DNA of 39,633 bases, taken from positions 1 to 39,633 of the forward strand of contig JADHXR010000065.1 in the NCBI GenBank assembly GCA_016782865.1. Reading direction: 5' to 3'. This document shows, piece after piece, positions 1 through 9,454 of this stretch (position 1 is its first letter; each line of letters begins with the position of its first letter). A program made the translations under genes and the position numbers. The notes under the pieces were generated by a model. It searched no databases, was not told where the DNA came from, and saw only the letters and a program-made list of their open reading frames with translations. The stretch comes from Phycisphaerae bacterium (GTDB taxonomy: Bacteria > Planctomycetota > Phycisphaerae > Sedimentisphaerales > Anaerobacaceae).

Positions 1-135
1 CACGACGCACGCCAGTTCAAGCCGAATGCCGGTCTTGGCTGCGATTGAATCACCATCTTCGATTATCAACTTTGCAACGCCGGTGCCTACAGTGCCGAAG
101 CCGGCAAGCCCGACTCTTACAGTCCGTTTGGCCAT
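1..135 (-). CDS. hom: Homoserine dehydrogenase, N-terminal 45 residues (cut by window edge)
   Basis: The minus strand from the ATG at 135 reads MAKRTVRVGLAGFGTVGTGV and continues in frame to the window edge. The segment VGLAGFGTVGTGVAKLI is the Rossmann GxGxxG nucleotide-binding loop in the form typical of homoserine dehydrogenase, which reduces aspartate semialdehyde to homoserine in the threonine/methionine pathway. Only the start of the NAD(P)-binding domain is visible, so the catalytic and ACT domains cannot be checked. Another NAD-binding dehydrogenase is possible, but the LAGFGTVGTGV form followed by a stretch with IAAKTGIRLELACVV fits this family well. Confidence 0.8.
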   Translation of the reverse strand, partial: MAKRTVRVGLAGFGTVGTGVAKLIIEDGDSIAAKTGIRLELACVV

Positions 136-551
136 TTACCTACTTTCCTACCGTTGTCCCAAGAGTCCATCAATCCTGCAAGAGCAGGCACGGAAGTTCC
201 GATATTCTCCCCGATCCCGGTGGAGGGGATAGTCAGTCGAACCAAATCGACTAAAGTGAGAATTTAATGATACCAGTTCCATGAGGTCAAGCAAAATCCG
301 GCAAATCACGGCAACTAAAATAGTATTGACTTAATTACCCCGTCTGTGTTAGAATAGGTAAAGTGTTAGGGTTGAATATTGTAACTGAGCCTCAAGAAGC
401 GGTACTGAGTGAACAGGAAGCAGGCTTTGCGGATCACAAAATGAGGAGTCTGTCCTATAATACGGTGCAGGGGCCGCGAATCGCTATATTGAACTGAGCT
501 GACAATCGTCGCGTCGAAAGAGAATTGGAACGCTCGGTAACGAAGGTTGCT
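136..551. other. Intergenic region between divergent hom and the VTC operon
   Basis: About 400 bases without a convincing gene. It should hold the promoters of both divergent units. One sigma-70-like promoter is visible at 326-355. A second perfect TATAAT lies at 456-461, with no -35 at a normal distance. No riboswitch fold or attenuator was recognised upstream of hom. Confidence 0.6.
326..355 (+). promoter_or_regulatory. Sigma-70-like promoter of the VTC-TolC operon
   Basis: TTGACT at 326-331 and TAGAAT at 350-355 are separated by 18 bases. Both match the sigma-70 consensus at five of six positions. The leader to the ATG at 552 would be about 190 bases, so the additional TATAAT at 456-461 may instead belong to a closer start site. 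Confidence 0.5.
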
Positions 552-1403
552 ATGTTAGAAAGTAGATCGGTAAGACAGGCTTGCGGGCGGAGCGGGAATC
601 CTGTGCGTCGAAAAAGCGGTTCGCAGCCTTCGCGCATGCCGGTCGAGTTACCCGATCGTACTCTCGCGTGTCGGCATGAGTTGAAGTATCACATAACTGA
701 GACGCAGGCCGCTGCGATAGCGGAGTTCGTCAAACCGTTCGTCGCGCTAGACCGTTACTGCAAATTGCAGCCAAGCCGTGACTATCCGATTGTGAGTTTA
801 TATTTGGATTCGGGTGATCTGCAGCTCTGCCGGGAAAGTCTCACTGGGCACAAGAATCGCTTCAAGCTTCGCATCCGCAGTTATACCGACGAGCCTGAGT
901 ATCCTCGCTTCTTCGAGATCAAGCGCCGGGTGAACACGGTAATAATCAAGAGCCGCGCACGGGTGATGGACTCCGACGTGGAGACCTTGCTCGCGGGATT
1001 GCCCCTGCCGCCGCAGAACTATACTGCGAATATGGATACGATCAACCAGTTCCAATTGTATGTGAGCAATATTCGAGCCAGGCCTGCGGTACTCGTTCGT
1101 TACATGCGTCAAGCATACGAAGGCGATGATCCAAACAGAGTAAGAGTGACCTTTGACCGCGAGCTTGCCTACAATACTACGAACGTCGCTCAGGTGCGTT
1201 TAGGAGGCAGGGGCTGGCAGCGGAATCCCTTTACGATGGGTGGAGTTATTCTGGAGATCAAGTTTACGGACCGCTACCCCGCGTGGTTGAGCCTGTTGGC
1301 CAAGCACTTCAACCTGCGGCAGCGATCGATATCGAAGTATGCTTCGTCACTGCAGGACTCCAGTTCATTGAAGTTTTGCGCACCTGAATTGGCAATGTAC
1401 TGA
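552..1403 (+). CDS. VTC-domain protein (polyphosphate polymerase type)
   Basis: A protein of 283 residues belonging to the VTC / triphosphate-tunnel fold, the domain that makes polyphosphate from ATP in yeast Vtc4. The charged tunnel residues expected for this fold are visible. They are HELKY at about 42-46, RIRSY at 107-111, EIKRR at 122-126 with KSR at 133-135, the strand RVTFDRE near 199-205, EIKF at 235-238, and SISKY near 259-263, where the basic residue ends the fold. The start at ATG 552 is preferred because GAAGG sits five bases upstream; an in-frame TTG at 525 would add nine residues. It is the first gene of an operon: the DUF4956 gene begins two bases after its stop. In bacteria, VTC and DUF4956 genes are commonly adjacent. 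The activity as a polymerase rather than another nucleotide-dependent function is inferred. Confidence 0.85.
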   Translation: MLESRSVRQACGRSGNPVRRKSGSQPSRMPVELPDRTLACRHELKYHITETQAAAIAEFVKPFVALDRYCKLQPSRDYPIVSLYLDSGDLQLCRESLTGHKNRFKLRIRSYTDEPEYPRFFEIKRRVNTVIIKSRARVMDSDVETLLAGLPLPPQNYTANMDTINQFQLYVSNIRARPAVLVRYMRQAYEGDDPNRVRVTFDRELAYNTTNVAQVRLGGRGWQRNPFTMGGVILEIKFTDRYPAWLSLLAKHFNLRQRSISKYASSLQDSSSLKFCAPELAMY

Positions 1404-1405
1404 TT

Positions 1406-2104
1406 ATGGATAGAGTCTGGCAAATACTGGAAAGCGGCCCTTCAACGGCACTATCTTTTACGCCGGAGACGGTTGTGCTGTCGCTGTTGCTCGCCTTTGT
1501 TCTCGGGCAGGTTCTGGCCTGGGTCTACTATTTTACCCACAGCGGCCTGTCTTATTCCAGATCTTTCGTGCAATCGCTGGTCCTCATAACCGTTGTCATC
1601 GCAATGGTTATGGCCGTAATCCAGACCAGTTTCATAACTGCCGTGGGGCTGATGGGTGCTCTGGCGATCATACGTTTCCGCAACATTATCAAGGATACCA
1701 GAGATATAGCCTTTATCTTCTGCTCGCTGGTCGTGGGCATGGCATGCGGCTCTCAGCGGTACGCCGTCGCCATCTTGGGGACGATTATTCTCAGTTTGAT
1801 AATCATATATCTGCATCTGGCCGATTTCGGAACGCACCAGCCGCATAATGGTTTCTTGCGGTTTACCTTTGCGGGCCATATTGAGCCGGGCAGCAGGATT
1901 CTTACTATTCTCGAACGTTTCTGTGGTCGGTTCGCCCTCATATCGGCACAGGACAGCGGTTTCGGAACATCAGAAGTCGAATATGCTTACCAAGTAATGA
2001 TACGAAACACGGCAAAGAATCAAGAGATGCTGTCCGCACTGCAGGATGTCGAGGGGCTTGAGAATATCAGTCTGACGATGCAGGAAAGGTTGCTGGAGGT
2101 TTAG
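1406..2104 (+). CDS. DUF4956 inner-membrane protein
   Basis: A protein of 232 residues with about four membrane helices: roughly 24-47, 54-75, 76-115 (containing the loop ALAIIRFRNIIKDTRDIAF) and 119-141. A soluble C-terminal domain of about 90 residues follows. The GLMGALAIIRFRN...DTRDIAF stretch is the signature of the DUF4956 family, whose biochemical role is not known. It is repeatedly found next to VTC-domain proteins. Here it lies two bases after the VTC gene and seven bases before an HlyD-type adaptor, so it probably works in the membrane together with both. It has no ATPase motif and does not resemble an RND or ABC pump. Confidence 0.85.
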   Translation: MDRVWQILESGPSTALSFTPETVVLSLLLAFVLGQVLAWVYYFTHSGLSYSRSFVQSLVLITVVIAMVMAVIQTSFITAVGLMGALAIIRFRNIIKDTRDIAFIFCSLVVGMACGSQRYAVAILGTIILSLIIIYLHLADFGTHQPHNGFLRFTFAGHIEPGSRILTILERFCGRFALISAQDSGFGTSEVEYAYQVMIRNTAKNQEMLSALQDVEGLENISLTMQERLLEV

Positions 2105-2111
2105 GCTGAGC

Positions 2112-3302
2112 ATGAAAAGGATAGATATTCGAAATTATCCATTTCGTCTGCGGTTGCACCTTCTGCCGATCCTGGTGTGGCTGGGGGCTCTGGCATGTGT
2201 GATCGGTCTTCTTTCCCGCCGCTCACAACGTTTTGAAGTTTTAGGGATGGCGCGGGGCGAGAGGCGTCAGATCGCAGCTACCTCGACGGCACGACTCACT
2301 AATGTCTCGGTTCAATTGTTCGAAAAGGTCGAGCAAGGTCAGACTCTTGCCGTGCTTAATACCGTGCTCGACGACGAGCAATCGCGAGAACAGTTGCAGG
2401 CTCAACTGGACACGGTGCTGGCCGAAATCGAACGCTTGGCGGCACAACTTGTTCCTGCTCAGGACAGCCTCTCGGCGGAAAAGGCCGACCGGGAGACGAC
2501 GCGGATCAGTGACCGCAGGAGGTTTTCAGTTGACGTCGAGAACGCCAGGCTCGAGATACTCAGGCTCAGGGCCCTGATCGAAACAGACAGAATAACTCTG
2601 GAGGACCTGGATATCGACGTCAAGATTGCCGAGAAGCTTGTTGCCGAAGAAGTCCTCGCGCCATTCGAGTTGCAAAAGGCAAAGGCCCAGCACAAAGCCC
2701 TGGCGAAGAAGATCGAAGAGACTGAGAGCTTATTGGAACAGGCCAAAGTCGCCCTGGAACAGACACTGCAGCGCCGAGACGAGTATATTCAGCATCAGCC
2801 TTATCACCCGTCCGTTGACGATGCCTTGGAAGTAATTCGCAAAGCGATTAGCGTGCAGGAAAAGCGGATGGAGGAGCTGGTGACGCAAATGGAATCTATG
2901 GATCGCCGAGCGGCGCTGGAGTTGAAGGCTCCGATGGATGGCGTTGTGAGTCAGATTCTGCACCGTCGGACGGAGGTAGTCCTGGCCGGTGAGCCGATAC
3001 TCACCGTCGCAGAGGGCGAGATAACCGAGATCATTGCTTATGCCGGCGAGACACTGATGGACACGATCAAAGAGGGAATGATCGTCGAGTTGGTCAGGAG
3101 CGGCGAACCTCCGAAGGTCCAGGTCGAATCCTCACGGGTGACATACGTCGGGCCGGTCGTTGAGCAGATTCCCCCACAGTTGTGGCTGAATCCGAACGTT
3201 CCACAGTGGGGGCGTCCCTTCCTGATCGAAGCTCCCACTGAAATGAAGCTGATAGCGGGCGAGAGAGTCGGAATCCGGACCCGGCAGAAACTGAAGATAT
3301 GA
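2112..3302 (+). CDS. HlyD-family periplasmic adaptor protein
   Basis: A protein of 396 residues with one N-terminal membrane anchor (about 15-36). A beta half-motif (ERRQIAATSTARLTNVSVQLFEKVEQGQTLAVLN) follows, then a long charged coiled coil (about 75-265), and then the returning half of the lipoyl/barrel-sandwich motif (LKAPMDGVVSQILHRRTEVVLAGEPILTVAE). This is the plan of HlyD/EmrA/MacA-type membrane fusion proteins, which bridge an inner-membrane transporter and a TolC channel. Its last four bases overlap the start of the TolC gene (ATGA), so the two are translationally coupled. No inner-membrane pump gene is present in the operon except the upstream DUF4956 protein. The substrate cannot be deduced. 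Confidence 0.85.
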   Translation: MKRIDIRNYPFRLRLHLLPILVWLGALACVIGLLSRRSQRFEVLGMARGERRQIAATSTARLTNVSVQLFEKVEQGQTLAVLNTVLDDEQSREQLQAQLDTVLAEIERLAAQLVPAQDSLSAEKADRETTRISDRRRFSVDVENARLEILRLRALIETDRITLEDLDIDVKIAEKLVAEEVLAPFELQKAKAQHKALAKKIEETESLLEQAKVALEQTLQRRDEYIQHQPYHPSVDDALEVIRKAISVQEKRMEELVTQMESMDRRAALELKAPMDGVVSQILHRRTEVVLAGEPILTVAEGEITEIIAYAGETLMDTIKEGMIVELVRSGEPPKVQVESSRVTYVGPVVEQIPPQLWLNPNVPQWGRPFLIEAPTEMKLIAGERVGIRTRQKLKI

Positions 3303-4903
3303 GTTGCTGTTGTTTCACCATTCGATTGCGGCAATTGGTCATACTTGGCATGGCGGGCTTGTGCGGTCTGGTCGGCTGCGCCCAGCACAACTATAAGAAG
3401 GAAGCCGACGAACAGGCCTATCGCATCATCGACCAGAAATGGAGCGACGATTTTGGCTCCAAAACCAACTACGCTATCAGCGACGTGGCGCCTTCGCCAA
3501 ACGACATACAGATTGAGAAGAAGATTGCTATCCCCGGAGTCTTGACTCTGCCACAGGCCGTTGCTCTTGCAACTGCTCACAACCGAGAGTACCAGACGCA
3601 AAGGGAAGCTCTCTACATAAAGGCTCTGGATTTGCGGCTGACGCGGCATGAATTTGAGACACAGTTCTTCGGCGGCTTCAGCGGCGGATACAACGCTGAT
3701 CGCAACGACGAGGCGGTTGGGACAGAAGCGAGCATTGGGTTCAGGAGATTGTTGGCCGGAGGGGCCAGGATCAGCACTGAAGTCGCCCTCGCCTGGGTTG
3801 ATGTGCTCGGCGGCAACCTGCGCGGCGGTTTGGCTTCAATCCTGGGCGCAACCGTTACGCAGCCCCTGCTCCGCGGCAGCGAGCGCGCGATTGTCATGGA
3901 AGGCCTGACTCAGGCCGAGCGTGACACGCTTTATCAGGTGCGCTCCTTCAATCGTTTTCGCAAGACATTTGTAGTCTCTGTTATCGCCCAGTATTACACG
4001 GTGTTGCAGCGGCTGGAAGATGCGAATAACGCTAGGTCCAACTACGCTACTCTCGCCTGGCTTCTCGAACGCGTCGAGAAACTGGCCACCGCCGGGCGTC
4101 TACCCATGCTTGAGCTTGACGAGGTCCGGCAGGAAATACTTCAAGCGGCCAACTTGTATTCTCGGGCGGAAAGACAATACCGGCAGGCAGTCGACGAGTT
4201 CAAGTTGACTCTGAGCCTTTCGGCCGGCGCCGAGCTGCGATTGGATGAGAAGGAGTTTGAGGTTCTCAGAGCGGCGGAGATGACCGAGCCTGAATTCTCC
4301 GAGGATGAGGTTCTTGAAGCTGCCCAACTGGCTCGCCTGGACCTGGCTAATAGTGCCGATTTCATCCTCGATGCTCAGCGCAAGGTCCACGTTGCTGCCG
4401 ACAGCCTTCGGGCGGAGGCAAACCTGATCGGCACGGCGGGGACTACCTCAGCCAGACGGGCCGACAGACGCACGTTGGACTGGCTCAGAGAAGATTACGG
4501 CGTCGGCCTCGAACTCGATCTGCCGCTGGACAGGGTGCCCGAACAGAACGTTTATCGCAAAGCTCTGATCACGTTGAATAGGCGACAACGAGAATACGAA
4601 GAGGCTGCCGACACAGCCAAACTCCAGGTGCGGCAGGCGCATCGTGATCTCACCGAAGCTTCCGATCGCTACAAGGTATTGACGGAGGCTCTGGAGTTGG
4701 CTCAGCGTCGATTCAACAATACCTTCCTGCTGCTCCAGTATGGCAAGGCAAGCAGCCGCCGGGTGCTTCAGGCCCAAAGAGATCTTTTTGACGCCCAGAT
4801 CGCCGCTTCAAAAGCTCTGGTAGACTATAAGATCGCAACTCTGAGTTTCTATCGCGATACCGGCGTCCTTCAGGTGCGCCCCGACGGAATGTGGGAGCTT
4901 TGA
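3299..4903 (+). CDS. TolC-family outer-membrane efflux lipoprotein
   Basis: A protein of 534 residues. The N terminus is a lipoprotein signal with a lipobox ending in LVGC (Cys at about 27), so the protein is lipid-anchored in the outer membrane. The rest is alpha-helical with the duplicated outer-membrane-efflux (OEP) pattern. The first repeat contains LTLPQAVALATAHNREYQTQ; the second ends with LELAQRRFNNTFLLLQYGKASSRRVLQAQRDLFDAQIAAS, the typical paired-helix end of TolC/OprM relatives. It is the last gene of the VTC-DUF4956-HlyD operon and overlaps the adaptor by four bases. It should form the outer-membrane channel of a tripartite export device. Confidence 0.88.
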   Translation: MSCCCFTIRLRQLVILGMAGLCGLVGCAQHNYKKEADEQAYRIIDQKWSDDFGSKTNYAISDVAPSPNDIQIEKKIAIPGVLTLPQAVALATAHNREYQTQREALYIKALDLRLTRHEFETQFFGGFSGGYNADRNDEAVGTEASIGFRRLLAGGARISTEVALAWVDVLGGNLRGGLASILGATVTQPLLRGSERAIVMEGLTQAERDTLYQVRSFNRFRKTFVVSVIAQYYTVLQRLEDANNARSNYATLAWLLERVEKLATAGRLPMLELDEVRQEILQAANLYSRAERQYRQAVDEFKLTLSLSAGAELRLDEKEFEVLRAAEMTEPEFSEDEVLEAAQLARLDLANSADFILDAQRKVHVAADSLRAEANLIGTAGTTSARRADRRTLDWLREDYGVGLELDLPLDRVPEQNVYRKALITLNRRQREYEEAADTAKLQVRQAHRDLTEASDRYKVLTEALELAQRRFNNTFLLLQYGKASSRRVLQAQRDLFDAQIAASKALVDYKIATLSFYRDTGVLQVRPDGMWEL

Positions 4904-5063
4904 GGGCTCCACGACAGAACTGACTGATCATTCCGCTTATTCACGATCGCAGAGCACCTGTATCAGACAACACTTCAGAATTTAGTGGATTTTCCGACCT
5001 GATTATTCTACTGTATGCGCAAATGACTGCATTCTACTTTGATCAGGAGCCCAAGAATAACAG

Positions 5064-7841
5064 ATGTGTTCGATGAAGGGACATTACAGATTCGGCGAAA
5101 TTGAAAAGAAGTGGCAGCGGTTTTGGGAGGAGTCCAAGACGTTCAAGGCGCAGGACTGCGACGATTCCAGGCCGAAATACTACGTGCTGGATATGTTTCC
5201 GTATCCGAGCGGCCAGGGTTTGCACGTTGGCCATCCGGAAGGTTATACCGCGAGCGACATAGTTGCCCGGTACAGGCGAATGAAAGGTTTCAACGTCCTG
5301 CATCCTTTCGGCTGGGATGCATTCGGCCTGCCCGCCGAACAATATGCCATCCAGACCGGCACGGCGCCCGAGGAAACGACGCAAAGGAATATTGCCAATA
5401 TGCGTCGACAGACTAAGTCGTTGGGTTTCAGCTATGACTGGGATCGGGAAGTTGCGACGACCGATCCGAAGTATTTCAAGTGGACACAGTGGATCTTCCT
5501 CAGGCTCTTCAATAGCTACTTTGACCAAGCAGAGCAGAAGGCCAAGCCAATTGACCAATTGCCAATCCCTGAAGGTCTGAGCGGCGCCGAGAAAAAGAAG
5601 TATATCGACGACCACCGTTTGGCCTATGAGGCGGAGGTCCCGGTCAACTGGTGTCCCGAACTCGGGACGGTCCTGGCAAACGAAGAAGTGATAGGGGGAC
5701 TGAGCGAACGTGGCAATCATCCGGTTGTCAGAAAGCCGATGCGCCAGTGGATGTTGCGGATAACAAAATACGCCGAGAGATTGCTGGACGACTTAGCCGA
5801 GGTGGACTGGCCCTACTCGATAAAGAAACTACAGACGGACTGGGTGGGCAAGAGCGTCGGGGCCGACGTCGATTTTGCACTTGATGGTTTCGACGAGACC
5901 ATTCGAGTCTTCACCACCCGACCGGATACTCTGTTCGGTGCGACCTATATGGTAATGGCGCCCGAGCATCCGCTCGTAGACAAAATCGCAGCCGAAGACA
6001 AAAAGGAAGCGGTCGATAAATACCGCACGCAGGCCGCGCGCAAGAGCGACCTGGATCGGACGGATTTGGCGAAAGACAAGACCGGCGAGCCCATAGGGGC
6101 ATTGGCGATAAATCCCGTCAACGGCGAGAAGATTCCAATCTGGATAAGTGACTACGTGCTGATCAGCTACGGCACCGGCGCGATTATGGCGGTGCCTGCG
6201 CACGATGAGCGCGACTTCGAGTTTGCAACGAAATTCAACTTGCCCATTATCCCGGTCGTTGAACCGGACAGGCAAACAGCTTTGGCTTTGCCGATACCTA
6301 CCGATTATTCTTATGATGGGCCAATTGGAGAAAGAGTAAGCATAGAGGAATGGAGTGCCATTGCTGACTCAATCATTAAGGAAGTAAAAGCCGGAAGGGC
6401 TCCTTTCACAAGACCCGTACCTCAGAAGTTGGAGGGGGAAGTAGCACGCCTTGTAGCTGATGATTCCGTTGCTCGCGAGGAGATCAGCATGCGAATGCGC
6501 GACTGTGCTATTATTTCACAGTGCAATGCCGGTGAAGGCTGGGCGATCAACAGCGGGCAGTTCGATGGCTTGAGCACGGCTGAGTTCAAAGAGCAAATTG
6601 CTGACTGGCTCGAACAGAAAGGGCTTGGCAAAAAGTCCGTCAATTATAAGCTGCGCGACTGGCTCTTCAGCAGGCAGCGTTACTGGGGTGAGCCGTTTCC
6701 GATCTTGCATGCCGACGATGGTCGGGTCATGGCGCTTTCAGAAGACGATTTGCCGCTGGAGCTGCCGGTGGTCGAAGACTATAGGCCTATCGGGACGGGC
6801 GAGCCGCCGTTGGCCAATGCCGTCGATTGGGTCAATGTAACGCTCGGCGACGGCTCAAAGGCCAAACGCGAAACGAACACGATGCCCCAGTGGGCCGGGA
6901 GCTGCTGGTATTATCTGCGATATCTCGACCCCGACAATGATCGACAGGGCTGGGACCCGGAAAAGGAGAAATACTGGATGGGCGACGTCGGGGTCGATCT
7001 CTATATCGGCGGCGCCGAGCATGCGGTTCTGCACCTTCTGTATTCGCGGTTCTGGCACAAACTTCTTTACGATCTTGGCTATGTCAGTACGAAAGAGCCC
7101 TTCAAGAAGCTCATTAATCAGGGAATGATCCTGGGTGAGGACGGCCAGAAGATGAGCAAGTCCCGCGGCAACGTGGTCAATCCCGACAAGGTCATCGCCG
7201 ATCACGGGGCCGATTCGATGCGGCTGTACGAGATGTTCATGGGGCCTCTGGATGCGGTCAAGCCCTGGAACATGCAAGGTGTGGAAGGCGTGCATCGGTT
7301 CCTGCAAAAACTCTGGCGATTGATCGTCGACAAAGATACGGGTGAGATTGACAACGCCGTGAAGGAAACAGAAGCCGACGAAGCAACGCTTCGGTTGTTG
7401 AATCAGACCGTAAAGAAAGTCGGCGACGACATTGAAAGCTTCGGTTTCAATACTGCGATAAGCGCTATGATGATCTTCGTGAATCATCTGACAAGGCTGA
7501 CGGTCGTACCCAAAGCCGTTGTCGAGAAGCTTGTTCTGGTCCTTGCTCCATTCGCGCCTCACATTGCTGAGGAACTCTGGGAGAAGCTGAGCCACGCCGA
7601 AAGCCTTGCCTACGAGAGCTGGCCAGAATACGACGAAAAGCTTGTCAAAGAAAAGGAAATCGAGCTGGCAGTACAGGTAAACGGTAAAATACGAGATAAG
7701 ATAGTCGTTGCGGCCGGCGCAAGTGAGGAGCAGATAAAGCAACAGGCGCTGAGCAGCGGGAAAGTCGCCATCGCGATGCGCGGAGAAGATCCCAAGAAGA
7801 TCATCGTCATCAAGTCCCGCCTTGTGAACATCGTCGTTTAG
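5064..7841 (+). CDS. leuS: Leucine--tRNA ligase
   Basis: A class I aminoacyl-tRNA synthetase of 925 residues that charges tRNA-Leu and edits mischarged products. The HIGH-type motif is HVGHP at 54-58. The editing domain (CP1) carries [12 protein letters not shown] at 284-295 and [15 protein letters not shown] at 370-384. The KMSKS loop is exact at 696-700. The C-terminal anticodon-binding and tRNA-binding parts end at 925. The protein is about 60 residues longer than the usual bacterial enzyme because of two inserts: about 155-185, before [13 protein letters not shown], and about 402-488, between the editing motif and [11 protein letters not shown]. The second insert is noticeably AT-richer than its surroundings. 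The start at 5064 is supported by AGGAG at 5045-5049. Confidence 0.97.
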   Translation: MCSMKGHYRFGEIEKKWQRFWEESKTFKAQDCDDSRPKYYVLDMFPYPSGQGLHVGHPEGYTASDIVARYRRMKGFNVLHPFGWDAFGLPAEQYAIQTGTAPEETTQRNIANMRRQTKSLGFSYDWDREVATTDPKYFKWTQWIFLRLFNSYFDQAEQKAKPIDQLPIPEGLSGAEKKKYIDDHRLAYEAEVPVNWCPELGTVLANEEVIGGLSERGNHPVVRKPMRQWMLRITKYAERLLDDLAEVDWPYSIKKLQTDWVGKSVGADVDFALDGFDETIRVFTTRPDTLFGATYMVMAPEHPLVDKIAAEDKKEAVDKYRTQAARKSDLDRTDLAKDKTGEPIGALAINPVNGEKIPIWISDYVLISYGTGAIMAVPAHDERDFEFATKFNLPIIPVVEPDRQTALALPIPTDYSYDGPIGERVSIEEWSAIADSIIKEVKAGRAPFTRPVPQKLEGEVARLVADDSVAREEISMRMRDCAIISQCNAGEGWAINSGQFDGLSTAEFKEQIADWLEQKGLGKKSVNYKLRDWLFSRQRYWGEPFPILHADDGRVMALSEDDLPLELPVVEDYRPIGTGEPPLANAVDWVNVTLGDGSKAKRETNTMPQWAGSCWYYLRYLDPDNDRQGWDPEKEKYWMGDVGVDLYIGGAEHAVLHLLYSRFWHKLLYDLGYVSTKEPFKKLINQGMILGEDGQKMSKSRGNVVNPDKVIADHGADSMRLYEMFMGPLDAVKPWNMQGVEGVHRFLQKLWRLIVDKDTGEIDNAVKETEADEATLRLLNQTVKKVGDDIESFGFNTAISAMMIFVNHLTRLTVVPKAVVEKLVLVLAPFAPHIAEELWEKLSHAESLAYESWPEYDEKLVKEKEIELAVQVNGKIRDKIVVAAGASEEQIKQQALSSGKVAIAMRGEDPKKIIVIKSRLVNIVV

Positions 7842-7908
7842 GCTGGAAAACATAGGATCTTGTGCGAACACGGTATTGTGGACTACGTTGATTTGGGAGG
7901 AAATCAGA

Positions 7909-8766
7909 GTGACCGAGAACGAAAATGAGCAACCATATATTGCAATAATCGTTATGCTGGTCTTTGTAGCCCTCGGGATAACAACTCTTATGGTAGCTAC
8001 GTACATCGCAGAAATCGACGGTGATGCCGTCCTCGTTGTGCTGCTTCTTATCCCTGTCTTCGTATATCTCGTAATCACGGGCAAACTGAAGGCTTTCAGT
8101 TTCGGATCGCTATCTGCGGACTTCGTAGACAGCAGGGTCAAGGACATAAAGAAAACCGTCAGCGAAATCAGCGAATATGAAGAGCAAAGAAGCACCTATC
8201 TGGGAAAGCTCAGTCAAATACAGGAAAAGGAAAAAAGTAAGTTCTGCTTGATTTACGCCGACGTCGATGACCTGCGTCAGCATAGTCGCAAGATATTTCT
8301 CAAAGAAAGGGAAGAAGAACGGCTGCCGGAGAAACGGAGGTCCGAAGATGATATTAGAAGGCAAATAATCAAGAAGCTCGAATTTGCGCTGGCCGACGCA
8401 TTCTGTGACGGAGGAGTCTGGGCCAATGAGAAGAAGAAGTATGATATCTTTCAATTGGAAGAACCCGATATTGCGATGATTGCTCGTGGCACGAACGAGA
8501 GAGAGGCAAAAGCTGTGGCCGAAGGAAGTCAGGAGATTTTCAAATGCGGCACTAGACCGGAGAAGAGTCCCGAAGGGTACAGTGCGACAATTGCCATCGT
8601 AGCGAGCGACGAAGTGAAGGACGCAAACGCACGGAAATTGGATAAGATGGCGCTCAATAGGCTGTCTTGTGGAAAAGAACTTCGAAAAGGGGAAGTGTAC
8701 ACACTGTCAACATCTCGTAAGAAGAAACGGGGAAAGACAGGCATCTATGGCTTGCCGACCTATTAG
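7909..8766 (+). CDS. Two-helix membrane protein with a degenerate GGDEF-like domain
   Basis: GTG at 7909 is chosen because GGAGG lies eight bases upstream; an in-frame TTG at 7876 lacks such a site. The protein has two membrane helices (about 10-33 and 39-58), a short charged helical linker, and a cytoplasmic domain. That domain contains FCLIYADVDDLRQ (about 112-124), YDIFQLEEPDIAMI (about 178-191), a later YSATIAIVASDEV strand and a final LDKMALNRLSCGKELRKG. Their order and spacing resemble the landmarks of a diguanylate cyclase: the LDIDxFK strand, the active-site hairpin, the SIGVA strand and the ADxALYxAKxxGRN helix. The GG(D/E)EF motif itself is absent, so the domain would be catalytically dead, perhaps a binding module. 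The family resemblance is my inference from pattern. The downstream gene overlaps its end by 20 bases. Confidence 0.6.
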   Translation: MTENENEQPYIAIIVMLVFVALGITTLMVATYIAEIDGDAVLVVLLLIPVFVYLVITGKLKAFSFGSLSADFVDSRVKDIKKTVSEISEYEEQRSTYLGKLSQIQEKEKSKFCLIYADVDDLRQHSRKIFLKEREEERLPEKRRSEDDIRRQIIKKLEFALADAFCDGGVWANEKKKYDIFQLEEPDIAMIARGTNEREAKAVAEGSQEIFKCGTRPEKSPEGYSATIAIVASDEVKDANARKLDKMALNRLSCGKELRKGEVYTLSTSRKKKRGKTGIYGLPTY

Positions 8767-9454
8767 TCACCATGAATACAAGGCAGAGAGTATTCCTGAT
8801 ATCTGGGAGTGCCGGTACTTTGTTTCCGGCTCGAAGGAGCGGCCCGATGGGTATGAGCACGACGACCTGAAGGATAGCGGAGAATTCTTCCACAGATGGG
8901 ATGGTCCCCGTCGTGACGATGATGTCTACTTCATTTCAGACGAGATCTTTGTGAACGTGAAGCTCAGGGAATCGAAAGAGTCCGAACCAACGATCAAGCT
9001 GAGGGTCTGCCTGGACGCATACAAGGGATTTCAGCTCTGGCATACGGAATTTGTGGAGAGGCTTCCTGCTCCTGCAGAAGTGTGGAAGCAGGTGCTTGAA
9101 CAACTGAAAATCAAGATCGGCGATGATAATGAAAAGCAGCTGTCGACCAGTTCGCAGGCGTCCGAGGTTGAAAGAATACTGTGCAGGGCAGTGCCAAAGC
9201 CACTCTGCAAACAGGCTGTGAAGCTTCGCTGGCGCTATATAGGGCCTCTTGGAGAAGTGGAAGTTGCCGAAGTTGCTGTTGCCTCAATTCCTCCTCGTTC
9301 CGAAGATATTGCTTCCCCGCCTCTCTATTCTGTGTCGTTCGAATCCAAGTCCACCGATACGACCGGGATTCGCAAAATTCGCGATGCGCTAAAAGCCGAC
9401 AGACTGGGGACGCCGGAGAGTTACGTGCAGTGGCTCACACACTGGCCGAAATGA
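8747..9454 (+). CDS. Unrecognised protein, possibly CYTH-like
   Basis: A protein of 235 residues from ATG 8747; an in-frame GTG at 8669 would add 26 residues but overlap the preceding gene by 98 bases. No signal peptide or membrane segment is seen. The segment DDDVYFISDEIFVNVKLRES followed by TIKLRV, and later VKLRWRYIGPLGEVEVAEVAV, gives alternating charged beta strands. These resemble the paired ExK/RxR strands of CYTH (triphosphate tunnel) proteins, and the C terminus (ESYVQWL) would suit small members of that group. This is a weak pattern match, not an identification. The gene is wedged between a GGDEF-like membrane protein (20-base overlap) and a lipid kinase (ATGA overlap), so the three are probably co-translated. 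Confidence 0.6.
   Translation: MACRPISHHEYKAESIPDIWECRYFVSGSKERPDGYEHDDLKDSGEFFHRWDGPRRDDDVYFISDEIFVNVKLRESKESEPTIKLRVCLDAYKGFQLWHTEFVERLPAPAEVWKQVLEQLKIKIGDDNEKQLSTSSQASEVERILCRAVPKPLCKQAVKLRWRYIGPLGEVEVAEVAVASIPPRSEDIASPPLYSVSFESKSTDTTGIRKIRDALKADRLGTPESYVQWLTHWPK

Noticed and set aside
6855-8195. Open frame of 446 codons on the minus strand
   Set aside because: It is antisense to leuS and the following membrane protein gene and has no recognisable domain.
8669-8746. Cys-pair N terminus (CTHCQH) as a zinc ribbon on the CYTH-like candidate
   Set aside because: It would need a 98-base overlap with the preceding gene; the Cys pairs are likely a by-product of the other frame.
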